Below, piece after piece: positions 22,130 through 36,100 of a DNA stretch of 56,595 nt. The position numbers and the translations under genes are program-made. Every line of letters begins with the position of its first letter. The stretch's first letter is position 1. The stretch is from Phoronis australis (Eukaryota; Phoronida; Phoronidae). The notes below the pieces were generated by a model. That model was not told the DNA's origin. It saw only the letters and a program-made list of their open reading frames with translations, and searched no databases. The stretch is from positions 1 to 56,595 of the forward strand of contig NMRA01000770.1 in NCBI GenBank assembly GCA_002633005.1, read 5' to 3'.

Positions 22130-22370
22130 CAAAAGAGAGGGATAGAATATGAATTTGGAGGTTTCATTTACAACGCTGCTATTATTTTTCAAATGCATTA
22201 TGGGACAGCTATAATCGTGGTGACACCTTTGTACATCAAAACTTCGTCAAATTTCAATCTTGTCCAGTACATTTTGAAAACTATCCAAAAGAGAGTTAGG
22301 ATATAAAATTGTGGGTTTCATTTTCAGCTCTACCAATATTTTTCCAATGCACTGTGGGACAGTTATCGGT
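22130..22370. repeat. Diverged direct duplication
   Basis: CAAAAGAGAG...GGTTTCATTT...TTTTTCAAATGCATTATGGGACAG (22130-22210) recurs as CAAAAGAGAG...GGGTTTCATTT...TTTTTCCAATGCACTGTGGGACAG (22290-22360). Confidence 0.55.
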
Positions 22371-25300
22371 AGTGATATCAGATATAACTTAGTGACGTGT
22401 AAACAACACATACCAAAATTGTATGTACCAGTATATACCATTGTATGTATGCTTATGGTGTGAGTATGACTAAGCAACCATCATGGGAAAAATAACATTG
22501 AAAATGAGCCTCAAAATGCATTGAAAAAGTAGTCCTTTGCACCCCACCTGATCACGCTAAAGTCAAATATAACCACCTAAAACACAAATTATCTGTGATG
22601 TCACTGGACGTTCATGTCTTCACGACCCCACAATTGTCCCACAATGCATTTGAAAAACAATAGCAGCACCATAGATTAAATCCCCTAAATTGGTAGTTCT
22701 TCTCAATTATAAGGTGCCTAGATTTGTTCCAGAGACCCTGGGCATTTCCTGATAAAACCCTACGCTCCAAGGGGTACTGTCATTGACTGCGTATTTCAAG
22801 ACGACGATCGCCGCCTGGGACATAACGCAATGTTTTTGCTATGCATCTGGCTTCATGATGGTTAGTGGTCAACTGACTTCAATTATTGATTTTTGTGTGC
22901 ACCTAGAAATAGGTACCTAATATATCAGCCAATCAACGTTGGCAATGACACTTGTATGTGTGTGAATGTAAGGTTTAAAGAACTGCTACAGAATAACCCT
23001 TTTAATTTAAAATACATTTAAAACCCAGTGAGCTCCAATGACTGGGCCTCTCCAGTTCACAGCTTCTGCAACTACACTTGATGCAAAAATAGATTAGTTA
23101 AGAAGATTCAATGTAAATTTCATTGATTGTCATTTAACTTCAGATTAAACACCTAAAGTCATTCAAAATTAATGAAACCTCAAGCAAGAACTAGACTTAA
23201 TACAGTTATGTTTACAAAGACTCTCTAGTCAATTAGGTTTTGGTTAATTCTATGACAGAAACTATAACTTAAACATTGAGAGAAATGGATACAAACACAT
23301 CACAACATGGAAACATGATTAAGATTTTGTGCTGGAAAAGCCAGATGGGAATTTCTATGAATCACCAAAAATATGGCGAACCCTTCTGATGTCTGAAATA
23401 AACAATAAGATATATAACAACCAAAGCTATTGCCAATCACAACAATGTCAAACAACTGAAATAAAACTCTTTGGGTAGTCTCACTACTAGTCTGTACATT
23501 CCCAAAATTGTACCAATCATACTAAAAATCGTTAACAATTCAGACCGTTAGACGCCGTAAACAGATGCAGTCAACAGGTGGCGAGACCGTCTCGCCCACA
23601 AATTGGCTCACAAAGACCTGCCAAACACCACGTCATGGAGATGAGTGACATTTCGTAACTCCAATCAAACATAGTTCAACAAACAGACAACTTACGAGAA
23701 ATGGAATCGGAAAAAAATGAAGTCTACTAGCTTTTGATGCCGATATTACAAGACACTGTTTTGGGTTTTATATCTGAAAAAATCCACATGGAGATATCTG
23801 ACCAGATTGAAGCACTAGCAAGATGCTGGTGTGGACGTACTTTAATGTACATTCTTCCAATTGTATGATAGGTAGTACACAGAATCGTACAAACGACAAT
23901 TCAATTGTATGGACAAAAATTGCTTTAGAATTGGCCAGACCACATGCTGGTCTGGTCAGTGACAGCTAGTAATAGAGGCAAGTACTACGTAACCAATCCA
24001 ATGAATATACTAGGAACAACTTAAATGATTGGGAATCATTATTCCTAGCATATACTGGTGCTTCTAACCGGTTTTATATGAATTAATCATGCAGACATAC
24101 CTGTCTAGAAGATAATTGAATTACCCCCGAGACATTAGTCTCTTTTGCGTGAAATCCTTTTTTGTGATACCGTATTGTGACACAGAAATAAATTTGGGTT
24201 TTTGAATTTTGCTTCATTCAGTTTTAGGTTTTTACAACAAGACAGCAATGCTGAACGTTGACATGTGCTTACGGTGCGCATCACATATAACAAATGAATG
24301 GATGACAATAAACCAACTCTGGACGTTCTTTAGAACATTAAACATTTCTTACCATTTAATAGAATGAAGACTCTATATAATAGTCATAACCTCCCGTATT
24401 TTAATCATGGAACGTTGCTATGGTTGCGTAAACATCACAAAATGTTTAATCACAAAAAATATCAGGGTCATTACCTCCACAGGGGTGCTCAGCTTCTGAT
24501 CCTCCCAAATCCGTTGATATATACTATAAGGTATGACACTCGGGACTAGGAATTCCACGGGTGCTTCACTTCAGCCGTCCATATCAAACAGAAAACTCAA
24601 TAAATTTACACAAAACATCGGTTCAGCAAACCACGAGCGATTGGTTTTTCTTCCGATAGCATTTACAGTGTCCTGCTCCAGCGAGTTTGCAACAAATTTA
24701 AGGTGAAAGCAAAAAATTCCTCGCAAAAAGTCGACGTGTACTATAGTATAAATCTATAGTGTACTGGAGATGATCAGAATTAGATTACCCCTGTGATTAC
24801 CTCTTGTTATTTCGACGCCCATGAGGATCTTTCATTTAAGACTACAAAGATACTCAAAATAAAAGACATGTATGTTAATTCATTAAAGTTTTCTACAACG
24901 CTATCTTAGGCACAATCCTCATAGTCTTAAAGATGTAGTTGCATGCTCCTAACTATGCTAATGTATATATACAAAAAACTAAACTACATTGCTATTTGAA
25001 TATCATCTATGTTAAACATAGAGCAGTTGTATTCGTTGACAACTTGTAAATGCCAAAACAAAAAAAAATCATTAGCTTCCATCTGTTATTGATTCTTTTA
25101 CGAATTTGAAAGTTGTGATCTTGACTGCACCAATCCCAACAGCTGTTTGTAATTATTTTTCTAAAATCCTTGCCTTGTTTATTTTGGTTTAATGTGTATT
25201 ACCACTTTTTGAAAATGGCATTAGATTTTATTTTTATTTTACAGTATCGAATGTTTTTGTGGAGCCTCTGTGGTCAGAAGACCCCCAGGGGCGGGGGGGG

Positions 25301-27951
25301 GTCCCATATGTTCTGTATTTTTAATCAGTATTTGTTTGTTTCATTGAGAAAATAGAGTGAAATACAACACCTAAAATGACAAAAAAATGACACTGAATTT
25401 CTAAAAGCTAGTGTGTATTGCCAGGAAGGAAGTAGAATTGTTTTCCAAGCATTTAGAATGAAAAGCAAGTGCTGACCCCGGATAGCAGTCACAACCTGAC
25501 GACAAAAAAATGTCGAACGTGCGTGCTGCGGCAGCTGCGCCACAGCCTAATTGGTACGAGTAATACATTTTTGGAATCACCATGATCACCCTAACGACAG
25601 GATTCAGAAAATATTAATATCAAGTATGTACGTTAATGGAGTCGGATTGTAAACGATAACCCTGTTGGTTCCCTGTTTTTTTTTTACTTATCTAGCGGCT
25701 CCACCACTTGTCCACCCTGTCTAAGAGCCTTGGACAGGCGATACGTACAAACCAGCAGTACACTTGTCACTATACTGGCCCGCCCCACCTTATATGTTTA
25801 GGCCTACCTCTTCCAAATAGTGTTCTAACGCCATTGCGCTATTCAGACTAATACGTTCTTCCATCTTAAAGTAAACTCCACTCGTCCTAAACAGGAACAG
25901 CAGTGACGGCGAAAGTTTACGATGACCACTAGCCTACTAGGAAAAGGAAAATACAAGCAACCAACCAAGTTAAACACTAACAGCTTAACACCAAAGTAGG
26001 TCATACAGGCGACCTATTTATTGTTCTGGGATAACCATGATTCTAGGGGTGTGCACTTAACTTTTGACCGTAAACATCATTGTTTTATAAAAAGAAGCCA
26101 TTTTATAAGTACCTATAGTACTTTATACTATATAATTATACAATAAATTAAAATATCTGCTTAAACGAATGCAAAAATATACTTGCTATATATAAATTGA
26201 TGTTCGACCCCCCTGTGGATAGTCCATCTTTAGACTGAGCGGCTCAGGCTCGACCAAGCATTATTGAATTCTCTAGTTATTATAAGCTTAAAATGTTTAC
26301 GTGATCATTGTCATTTCAGTCTTGAAGATTCTTAAAAATAGAATTTGCTAGTGATACATTCAGTAGTTTAATTTCTTAAGGGACAGAGAAATGTCATTAG
26401 CGCAAAATGGCCGGCAGTTTTTAGCCGGCGGAGCGTATTGAGCCAGTCATTAGGCTACTCTACCCGCCGTAGCAAAATCTATGGATGGGCCCCTTGAGTT
26501 GGTTAATTTGCTAGACCTACGCCAACTAAGTGGTGCATATTGTGGCCAGTTGTGGAGCAACCTAATCTTTTCACTCGAAATAGTCGAAAGGAGATTTAGC
26601 ATTTTCCCTCGTTTAGTAAGTGCTCATGGTGTGTGACTCGAGCCAGCCAAGAGTGTGACTGGTCGGGTGGCTTACTTGGTCTGCGACATGACCGCTCGGA
26701 GATGACTGACGTCGTGCCGGACTGAGCGGAACTCCAATTTTGCACTTCATAACATGAGTCATAAGTTTGAGCCCGACTGACTCGAAATTTCGACTTAAAA
26801 TCTCGCGTTCATCAACTGTTGATTCGACTGCATGCAATTGTCTACAGTTTACATATGTAGGCCTACACGTGAAATAAAATTAAAAAATGAAAACTTACAA
26901 CAGTAACTGCCGTCTGGCAGACTGGGGGGTGTAAATGGTACATGAATGTGCTTTATGTAATTGCACTCATTGTCAATTGATTTGAAATGTTATGGAAAGT
27001 TTACCTGAAGGATTCTAGTCTATTGCATTCAATTTGTGTTACCGATGATTCGACTTGCCAACGTGCCTGTCCCGTTCTTGGCCGACTGGTTTAGTTTTTA
27101 AGTACCATCACGCCACAGCATTAAAATGTCTCACAACAGAATTGACATATTATCTTATACTATAGCAATTTCCAACGTCACATAGCCCTATTTCCCCGTA
27201 TTACCAAGAAGAAAAAGAGGGCCCAACTTGTTTGGATTTTGCGACAGGCGCAATTTTGGCAATTCGACACCCAAACGCCATCCGGACGCTTTACCTAAGT
27301 AGTCACACTTCGTAGCAAGGCACTATACTCTCCAGTGTTAAAAAAGACGTCGCAACGTTTTTGTGTGCTGCAGCGAATATTTCACGTTTGTGTTTTGACA
27401 CAGATACAAAAGTCACGCTTTTTATCCCAATGTCCCGCTTTTCAACCCTGTTTCATTGGCTGCGCAGTGCAGAAAAAAGTGTGGGGGGGGGTATGTACAG
27501 GTGTCATGATTGTATCTTTATTTTTATTGTTATTTTCCACAGTCCTTAAAGAGGTAGATAAATGATTAATATGTTTTCGAGGTGGATTTCCCAAGCAAAA
27601 GTACTAGATCCCTGTCCCGCCGGTTACAAACAGAACGAAACAGGACTGATTAGGAACAAAATTCACTGCGTGGCTCAAGTCATTCAAAATCCTTAACAAG
27701 AAAACATTAGCATTGCTTGCATCTGTAGTCTAACGCGTATAATATGTCTCCAAGATGTTTCCACTACACTCCGTGTCCCGGCCATAGGCGCATCGACCTA
27801 TGCTCTGCAATTAGGCGCATGGGGTACTCCGATTATACACGAACCGTGATTTAACAGAAATACACTACCGCCACCATTTTACTTTTCACATAGCGTATGG
27901 CGTCTATGACACTCCGGGTGAAGTAAAAGGCTAGATAAACAGATTAAATTG

Positions 27952-28197
27952 CATGCGCGCACCCAGGGGGAGGGCTCTGAGGGCTCGAATGAGCCCCCCA
28001 ATAGGCGAAGTGGGCAAAATAGGCCCGCCCCTGAGAGACAAAAAGTCCGAGAAAATGAGAAATAAGTCCACTAAATCAGCGCAAAGTCCCAATTCAGAGA
28101 GGTGCTTCCGTTTTTTTTATTTTTTAGCAAATGGTTGGTTCACAGCCGTGAACGTCGGGAATTCGATCCCCCATATCGAAGGCTGGGTGCGCGCATG
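27952..28197 (+). mobile_element. Small inverted-repeat element, copy 1
   Basis: CATGCGCGCACCCAG (27952-27966) and CTGGGTGCGCGCATG (28183-28197) are exact inverted ends of a 246 bp element without coding capacity. Its interior (GGGCTCGAATGAGCCCCCC, GGCGAAGTGGGC) matches 29640-29869 in the opposite orientation. Confidence 0.7.
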
Positions 28198-29639
28198 AAT
28201 TACGATATTGAAAGTGGTCCTCTGCCACTGAAACTGAATTCAACCATCTCACCAGGTATTTTTACGATTTGTTCGTGAATATTTTTAATTTTTGTTGATC
28301 AAGGGATGTTATTTTAGTTTCAATTTTCAAAAAAAAATGATCCGTCAACTGCTCGCCACTTCGTCGATTTTCTCCTCATTTGGTATGGCAAGACGAAAAC
28401 GTAGCACATTTCCCTTATATGGAAAATGTGACCTTTGACCCCAAGCCACTTCGAACAACTAATTGTGAGCGCATGCGCGCATTTATCATAAGTGGGGTTG
28501 AGACGACTCTGTGGTAAACACGGAGTTTTCGTTCGCGCGTATTTCAAAAATCGTAAATTTTGTCACTTTTTGTAAATTTCCTCACACGATAAATTGAATT
28601 ACTCTGTACTAAAGATTGCTACATCATACTTTGGTCAGGAACTGTTAAAAGATATTTTTGTCGAGCTTTCACGTTCCATGCCTCTTTGAATACTAGCCTA
28701 CCCTAAGTAAAACTCGTAGCTTCGTTTTATGAGAAGGCCTTTAGACTAGATAAAACGATACTTAGTCAAACGCATCTTCACCATCTAAAAAGTTGTAAAC
28801 TATAAGTGGTATCATGCTTAACGTGTCTGACTTGTATGTGGGCCTTATGTCTTATGCATAGGCATTGGTAGCACGCAATCTGACGTGGGCGGCGTCTGAC
28901 TCGCAGCTGGAGCACCATGATCAAAACAAGTTCTACACAAATGTCTGGCATGCAAATGTTTGCTCCTAAGCTCCGGTATTAGGCGCAGGCTCTACAAGTA
29001 GGTGCATCTTCTCAAGTACTCGACAATTTATATTCTCAAATAATGAAAAATATTAGGCTCTAGAGCATTTTTTTTTCAAAAAAATACAGTCATTTGTTGA
29101 TGTTTCAAAAGCCGTAAAGTTTTGATCATTGTTCAACAAAACACTATTAAAATGCGGGTTACAGGAAAACTATGAACGTTGAAGGTAAAAGGCATTCTGG
29201 TTAACATAAAACGCAGCTTTAGGAATGAAGACTTTAAACCCATGGAGAGCCCCGATAACGCAATCAATTGTCGTTCTATTCCTACTTTACGTTGCCCAAA
29301 AGATGAAGTCTCCTCGTAAAATTAGTAACCAGTGTCTGACAGTCGTTACTTTTGCTTGTCCGTCGATTTTTTAAAGGAACGTGACACTGTGGTTCGGACA
29401 CTGTGGCGAGGATGAGCCCGCATCGCTATGCTTCGATTTTCGTACTATTGGCGTTTATTTTTCCATAAAAAATTCTTTGTTGTTGTATTTTTCTCACTCT
29501 TAACAAGACACACCGTGCAAAAATGAATAAACAAAATACTGAAAAAAATATCATACCTCAGTGCCTGATTAAAGATTCTCGTGCGTGCTGTTTTATTTAA
29601 AACCTATTCTTCTACTAATGATACAAGTCACGTGGTTTC

Positions 29640-29869
29640 CATGTGCGCACCCAGCCTAAAAATGGGGGGTCTCCAATTTTTGGGAAGTGCACCTTTTACT
29701 AAAAAAAAACGTTCACAGTTATGAATTGTGCATTCACCGAATTAAGTGAACTTTCGTCTCATTTTCTATTGTTTTCAGAGTTTCTGTTTCTATGAGACGT
29801 ACCTTTTTTCCCACTTCACCAAATTGGGGGATTCCTTCAAGCCCCCGAGCCCCTCTGGGTGCATGCATG
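29640..29869 (-). mobile_element. Small inverted-repeat element, copy 2
   Basis: The ends are CATGTGCGCACCCAG (29640-29654) and CTGGGTGCATGCATG (29855-29869). The reverse complement of the interior (GGGGCTCGGGGGCTTGAAGG, TGGTGAAGTGGG) matches copy 1. Confidence 0.65.
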
Positions 29870-30764
29870 GTTTTTAGCTTCGTTTCCGGGGCAGTGGTAC
29901 AGTTTGTGAGCCATTCATTCAACTACATTGTGACTCAAATAACAAACGTATGTCTAAAAGTGTATGCTGTTTCAATTAAACTGACGTTTTCCATTTCTAA
30001 TGGTAGATCTTTAGAGTCGGCGTGCTTATTTGCATTGACCCAGCAGACCAACAGATGTATAGACGAAGCATTACCAGCAGAGATATTTCCGGTAACATCG
30101 CTATAGCAGCACCGCTCTATCTGGACAGATTTCACGCCGGTCCCGTTTCATGCTTATTCCGCTACACGTTTGTCGCGATTACAACATAACGTGCGCGTTT
30201 GAGTATACACGTAACATATGCTCTGGTTGCTCTTGACAAGGACAGTACAGTTTTAACACCGGCTTTAACTTCGAAATAATCCACCTGATTTTCAGTTGGG
30301 AATATCGCAGATGGAAATGACGCCATTCTTTCGTAAACAAGTTACTTTTTGAATGGCAGCCATAACTGAGCGCCATCTGCAGGATATTAGAATATTTCAT
30401 TTACAATAAAAACATGTTTTGGCCACTCGTCCGAAGAAACAGCAATTGCAGAGTGGCATGAACAGAACCAACGTAATTTTTTCATCATCGCAAACACGTT
30501 AATTAGAATTCACCAGTCCATAACTTTAAATTATTGGGTCGAGTTTAAGGCCTGAACCCATCAGCAGATTTGTCATTAACAGCTCTCCAAAGTCGGTTGA
30601 CGCAAACTCCTTCTTTTGAATGCGTGCTCTTTTTGGAGACACTCTTTTAGAGGTGCATTTTTATAATTTCCAATTGATTTCAACATGAGCGCGCAATTTG
30701 CAACTTTAAAGCAAAGGTAAATGCTTAATCTGGAGGTAAACTAAAGTACAAGCAGACACATAAA

Positions 30765-31022
30765 CACCTGCAGTACTCCTGGCGCACTGAGCAAGCAGAC
30801 ACATGTACACCTGCAGTACTCCAGGCACACTGAGCAAGCAGACAAATGTACATCTGCAGTACTCCAGGCAGTCGCACACTGAGCAAGCAGATACATGTAC
30901 ATCTGCAGTACTCCAGGCAGTCGCACACTGAGCAAGCAGACACATGTACACCTGCAGTACTCCAGGCACACTGAGCAAGCAGACACATGTACACCTGCAA
31001 TACTCCAGGTGCAATGAGCAAG
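30765..31022. repeat. 43/49 bp tandem array
   Basis: About six units around CTGCAGTACTCCAGGCACAC and GAGCAAGCAGACACATGTAC; two of them carry a 6 bp insert (AGTCGC) making 49 bp. Open in three minus frames (VLQVYMCLLAQC), which is a repeat effect rather than a Cys-rich protein. Confidence 0.85.
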
Positions 31023-31601
31023 ACAATACTGTTCATTGGCAAGAATCTTCACTGCCTTCACAACCAAACACAGTGGCAGATTTATGGGGGTGGGGGGGAA
31101 GGGCCCCCAAAATTCTCCTAGACTCAATTTGGCAATTTAGGGGTGCAAATGCCTGGGTAAATACTCTGCCCTGCCACCCTAACTCAAAACCCTGGATCTC
31201 TCCCTGAAATACCTTAGTTACAAAGGAAAACACAAACTTAACTCTCACAAATTATTTCAAAAAAAGAAACACAAAATGACAAGATATGACACAATTGAAA
31301 AACAGAAAGAAATATCTATCTGTAAATAACTATAACCTAAGTTTATAAATAACTATAACTTAGCTCACATAAAGTCAGCCTTAAGACATTCAGTAAAAAA
31401 ATAGCCACTGAATGCAAAGGAACCATGATATGACACAACATCCTAATACTCAGGTTTCGTAATAAAGGTCATGACATATCAACAGAAGAACAGCAGTTAC
31501 AACGCCCCCCCCATTTCTGGTTTCTTCTCTTGTAGTTTTACAATTTTTGAGTTCAAAACAATGAAAAAGTTCAATTTGCAATGACAAACTTTTTCTGGTC
31601 C

Positions 31602-31698
31602 GCAGAGTCTAGAATGGGTGGGGGAACGTTCCTGCAGAGTCTAGAATGGGTGGGGGAACGTTCCTGCAGAGTATAGAATGGGTGGGGGAACGTTCCTG
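31602..31698. repeat. 32 bp tandem repeat, three copies
   Basis: Units contain GCAGAGTCTAGAATGGGTGG and GGGAACGTTCCT. Nearly identical copies suggest recent expansion. Confidence 0.85.
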
Positions 31699-31832
31699 CG
31701 AACAGGCAATAGTTACCACTGCCACCTAACTCTGTTCCCTAATCCTAAAACAAAAGAAGCCTATAGGCACAGCTGCAACCGTGAGTACCTTTTCCATCCC
31801 TAATCAGTACAAATCACTCATGACTGCCGCTT

Positions 31833-31914
31833 AGGTCCTGGATTTTGAGAGCCAGTTTTCACCACTATGATAGTGAATAACAGGCATCAAATTAGTTCTC
31901 AAAATCCTGGACCT
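31833..31914. repeat. Hairpin element copy 3
   Basis: Outer arms AGGTCCTGGATTTTGAG and CTCAAAATCCTGGACCT pair with one mismatch. The loop holds the family sequence GTGAATAACAGGCATCAAA. Confidence 0.75.
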
Positions 31915-32054
31915 GTGTAGATAACTATGACTGCCAAAATTCCAGCGTTCTTGAAATTTTTGAGAAGCACATCCTTGACAATATCTTTCACTTAACTCAT
32001 GTGATAAGAGTGTCAGTCACCATCTAGGGAGAACATTCATGTCACAACATTCAA

Positions 32055-32430
32055 GAAACAAGTATGAAGTAGTAATCGTGTCAAAGGTCAAAGGTAATAA
32101 CCACATCAAATGAGAGATCCAGCTTGAAAATGGCTCCATGGCATTACATTTATAGTACATCAGACACAAGAAACATGGGCAGTGTAACTCTAATCAACAT
32201 GGTCTGACATGTAAAACAGAGACGAGGCAACACATACATTAAGTAAAAAAAATCACAGCTATTACATGTACATTTCAAAAGAAAATGCACAAACAAAATT
32301 GTATAAGAGCACAACATACAAGTGCGAAGACAATTAAAAGCAGAGATAACCTCACTTAAAACTAATACACAACTAATCCTGAACAGATGAACAAAATCAA
32401 CTTTTGAAGCCACGTGTAGAGAGCTCCATC
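32055..32430 (-). other. Sequence shared downstream of both rhomboid genes (copy B)
   Basis: Counterpart of 5826-6130, sharing AATCGTGTCAAAGGTCAAA, GCATTACATTTATAGTACAT and CCTGAACAGATGAACAA. It lies 0.6 kb past the rhomboid B stop and may be its 3' UTR. Confidence 0.45.
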
Positions 32431-33022
32431 TGGTGACAAGCATGATTGTTTTGGTTAAAGTTTCGAGGAAGAACCCGTTTACATCGATTTCTAATACCGC
32501 GGGAATGAATGCAGTCTATTGATTGCTTCAACGAGAAGTTTAACCCCCGCTAGCTTGATATATAACAATTTCAAGTTTGCCGTTTTGGCTTAGCTTAATT
32601 AGCACTCTGTGGGACTAAATCAAACGTTATGTAAATGTAGATCACATGACCATGATCGCACGACTGTATTCTTCAAGAAAATGGAATGTCATTTCTTGTG
32701 CATTACACAATGCTTACTAGAAACAAAAATGGACAAATACACTTTTTAAAAACACGACTTGTTGGAATGATGCAGTGCTTGTATTTTAGACCTTGCTTTA
32801 GGAGTCTGATACTCAATATTACACCCCAAATGCTAGAGCTCTCCCTCAGACATGAAGAAGCTAGGGGTATTGACTAGCCTTATGAGAACTAAAACAACAC
32901 GGACCAGTGAAAAATAGACATATCCAAACATACTGGTATACTAGCTATGCAACAGAGTTACGTGCGGACAACTTTTTGAGAAGTATCGCGTCAAAACACG
33001 GTAAGCGACGTTCCTGAGCATC

Positions 33023-33198
33023 TTACAGTGACCCACAACATGGCGTCCACTCACTCTCGGGAAAGCCGTGCCAGAAAGTATTCCACAAGACAGCGAATAA
33101 GACGAGAAGGAAGTAGCTGACAATGGCCACCCACAAGAAGACGCGCTCCCACCGTTTCTCTTGAAGATTCCTCAACACGGGAATCCCGATGAGAAGAC
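33023..33198 (-). CDS. Rhomboid B last coding exon
   Basis: 176 bp with TAA/TAG-type stop at 33023-33025; acceptor CTTCATTACAG. Product LLIGIPVLRNLQEKRWERVF, helix LWVAIVSYFLLVLFAVLWN, tail FPESEWTPCCGSL. Confidence 0.92.
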
Positions 33199-36100
33199 CT
33201 GTAATGAAGAAGAGTGTTACGCCATATTGATGAAGCAATACAAAGCTTTCAAAGATAACATTCCACGAAAGAAATGAAAATTCTCCGTCTCAACACATCT
33301 CCGCAGTGTAGCTGTGCAAATATGATTTGTTAAGAAGTTTTTGAGATATACAAGGCAAGGAAAGGTAATTACGCAAGCAGATGCTTAGATACATAAATGT
33401 GTCATCACTTGGCACGACACGTGTCCCTTACACTATGAGACGTACTTTGCATCTTGTGTTGACAAAATGTATGACTGAGACTGCTGAAGTCATACAAGCG
33501 TGTTAAATGCTGCCGGTAAAGCTGTCGTCTATACGAGACTGCAAATTTTGTACGAGTGCATAAAAATCTCGCGTGCTTATTTGGGATGCTAGAAATGCAA
33601 AACAGCGCTACACGTGAAATTCACCATGGGCATTTTGATCCTAAGAAGTAATCTGCACAGTTCGACAAAATGAAAACTGACCAGAGAGGGCACCACCAAA
33701 GTGAGCCGCATAGCTCGTGTTACTGCTTCCTGGGGTGTAGCGTTGGTAAATAGCGACCCCGGTGTCTGCGACAACTGTAAATGAGAGTCGAATTCAAATG
33801 TCTGCATCACTAATTTACTTTTTCCTGATCAAAGTCTGAAAAATGGACTATGAAACTAATTTTCAAAAAAATAATTCTTTTCGTATTTCAATGGCAACAG
33901 TGAATTGCTTTGAAGATAAGTAATAATAATATTAAGTTTTCTTTACCTATCAATTAACACATAGTTTCTTCAACAATAGTTGACAAAATTTTCAATAACA
34001 TTTTCGCAAAAAGGCTCAGAATTTTTTCTAAAGTTAATTGTTATGTGGTGATATTTCAATCGAAAATCATTGAGGTAAAACCACATTCATCGTGACACAA
34101 AATATTTTTTCTTGCTTATGCAAAAATTCTTAAGGTGTTAGAATTTCAAGACAATAGCTCAACACAATGCAATCATCAATTATGACATAGCAGCACTACG
34201 ACGAGCTGAAGTTTACAGGAGTTGCCACAACAATAATCCAATCACATGTTGAAACTCACCAAAGAGAAGTATCAATGCTAACCGAACGGTGGCACTGCAT
34301 ATTATTTTCGTTACTTTGGATGTCCATTCATGGTTCATCTCTTGCCAGTTCTGCAAAATAAAGAGAATGTATTAACACATAAGGTCATGCAATGCCAACA
34401 TGGCACAATGTTGATTGTGGTGACATCCCAACTGTGACCTCCCAACTGTGACCTCCCAACAGAAAGGACAATTTAGTTTAATTTTGTACGATTCCCTTTT
34501 ATTTTCCTTATTATTTTCTTTGTGTTATGGCTGATTGTTAAATTATTTTTACCTAAATAATTCATTACTACCTACACGTAAGCCAAGATTGAATGCTTCA
34601 TTTTCTGGGCCAAATCTCCATTATTACCATTATTGCATTGTCTTCTACGTGTGTAGCAGTAAAAAAGGCCAAGGATTCGATCCCAGAATCCATGCTGTAG
34701 TCAAGCTGCTGTAGCTTAGGTAAAGGCACTGCACTGCTTTAGCCAGTTCTGCAAGTCATGGCTGGGAAGTGAACTCTGTCTTTAAATAAAGGTTGAACAA
34801 AGGGAGAGCTGAAAGACTCAGATCTCCACCTGTGTTAAAGTTGCATCTGGCTAAAGATGGAAATTCACATTAGGCGTTATACTTTCATAAATCTGTCTCA
34901 TAGCAACAATAACAATCCTTATAGCATCATTAGGATCACACTTGTGCAGCCAAAAACAAGAAAATGCTTTAATAAACAATTATTGTGGTGGCCCATCGTA
35001 AAATTGGCAATTTGAAAATGATATATGTAGTGTGCAGTGCCTGTGAATTGAGTTGACAGCCCAATCAGCAACAATCAAGATCCGATAAGCATGGGGAAAG
35101 TAGAGCCAATCCGAATACCGTAGAGGCCATATTTAACGCCAGAAGCCGTATTTCAGGGTTGATGAGCAGTCTCCTGGTGGAGTAAATTCACAAGTGCAAG
35201 CCAAATTTGACTGAGCTCGTTCATTTGGGTTACCAATGTCATTAATACAAGGCGTCGTTCCTGAAAAAGCAGTTTTACTGCTCCAAAAACAGATTTACCG
35301 ATGGAAATTACGCAGCATGGCGACCAAGCGGCTATTTTTGGGCCTTTCTGAAGTTTCATTCTCGGACATCATCAATAGGACAAACTAGATAGCGTCCCTG
35401 GCAAACAAAATCAGCCAAAAATTCAAATCCAATGAAAACGTTTCGTTATGGATGCATACAGTATATGTACACTGAGAGCTAAGGTCTTTACTAGAAATTG
35501 CAGTAACCTAATACTAACCATTGTGTTTTTTACTGAGACAATCGTCTGCACGAGGGTCATAGAGTAATATCTGCTTTTTGAGATACAGTCCTTACCTCAA
35601 GTTTTGCAACAACAGCACAGTTTCCACTGTTATTTTCCAGTGCTGTGGCTAACATGGTAAAATGTTTTTATTACTATTGACAGTCCAGAAACTAAGACAC
35701 AAAAACAGACCAAAGAAACTATTTGAAACTAAAACGACACACTGCTGCACAACTGTTCAGGGAATGTTTTGATTTTTACATTCCCGGTTGGATTTTTTTT
35801 TTCTAAGTTTCCAACAAACTTTTGATATTATTGAATGGCTCAGTTCTTTAACTTGTATATTTCACAAACTGAAAATTCTAATCAATTCATTATAAGATAA
35901 ATCTTTATTGATTACTCAACACTTTTACAGCTGGATAGTCTTGTCACTTAACCAGCTTGGTACCGTACTTGGCATACAAATGACGTCATAAAACAACAAG
36001 CAGGAGCACACAACAAGGTTTTGCGGCAATGATGCAAACAAGTCCATCCACATGGGATTAATAGGTCAACCTACATACATGAGAATACTGCTGCGATATC

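Larger units (their letters stand above)
18348..31300. other. Intergenic region between rhomboid A and B
   Basis: No coding exon I can support; the missing first exon of A may be here. Contents noted: local duplications (20460-20730; 20840-21130; 22130-22370), a 34 bp direct repeat at 21785-21856, two copies of a small inverted-repeat element (27952-28197, 29640-29869), and a tandem array near 30765-31022. Confidence 0.45.

Noticed and set aside
24480-24580. Candidate first exon of rhomboid A (minus, ...LSTPVE before GTAATG)
   Set aside because: The frame is phase-compatible, but it has no start codon before an upstream stop and no clear acceptor.
26890-26945. Candidate first exon of rhomboid A (minus, 15 codons from an ATG to GTT|GTAAGT)
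   Set aside because: Phase fits, but it is very short, shows no similarity to known RHBDL N-termini and could easily occur by chance.
30706-31127. Cys-rich minus frames (VLQVYMCLLAQC) of 105-128 codons
   Set aside because: Three frames of one 43/49 bp minisatellite; no signal peptide or conserved spacing beyond the repeat itself.
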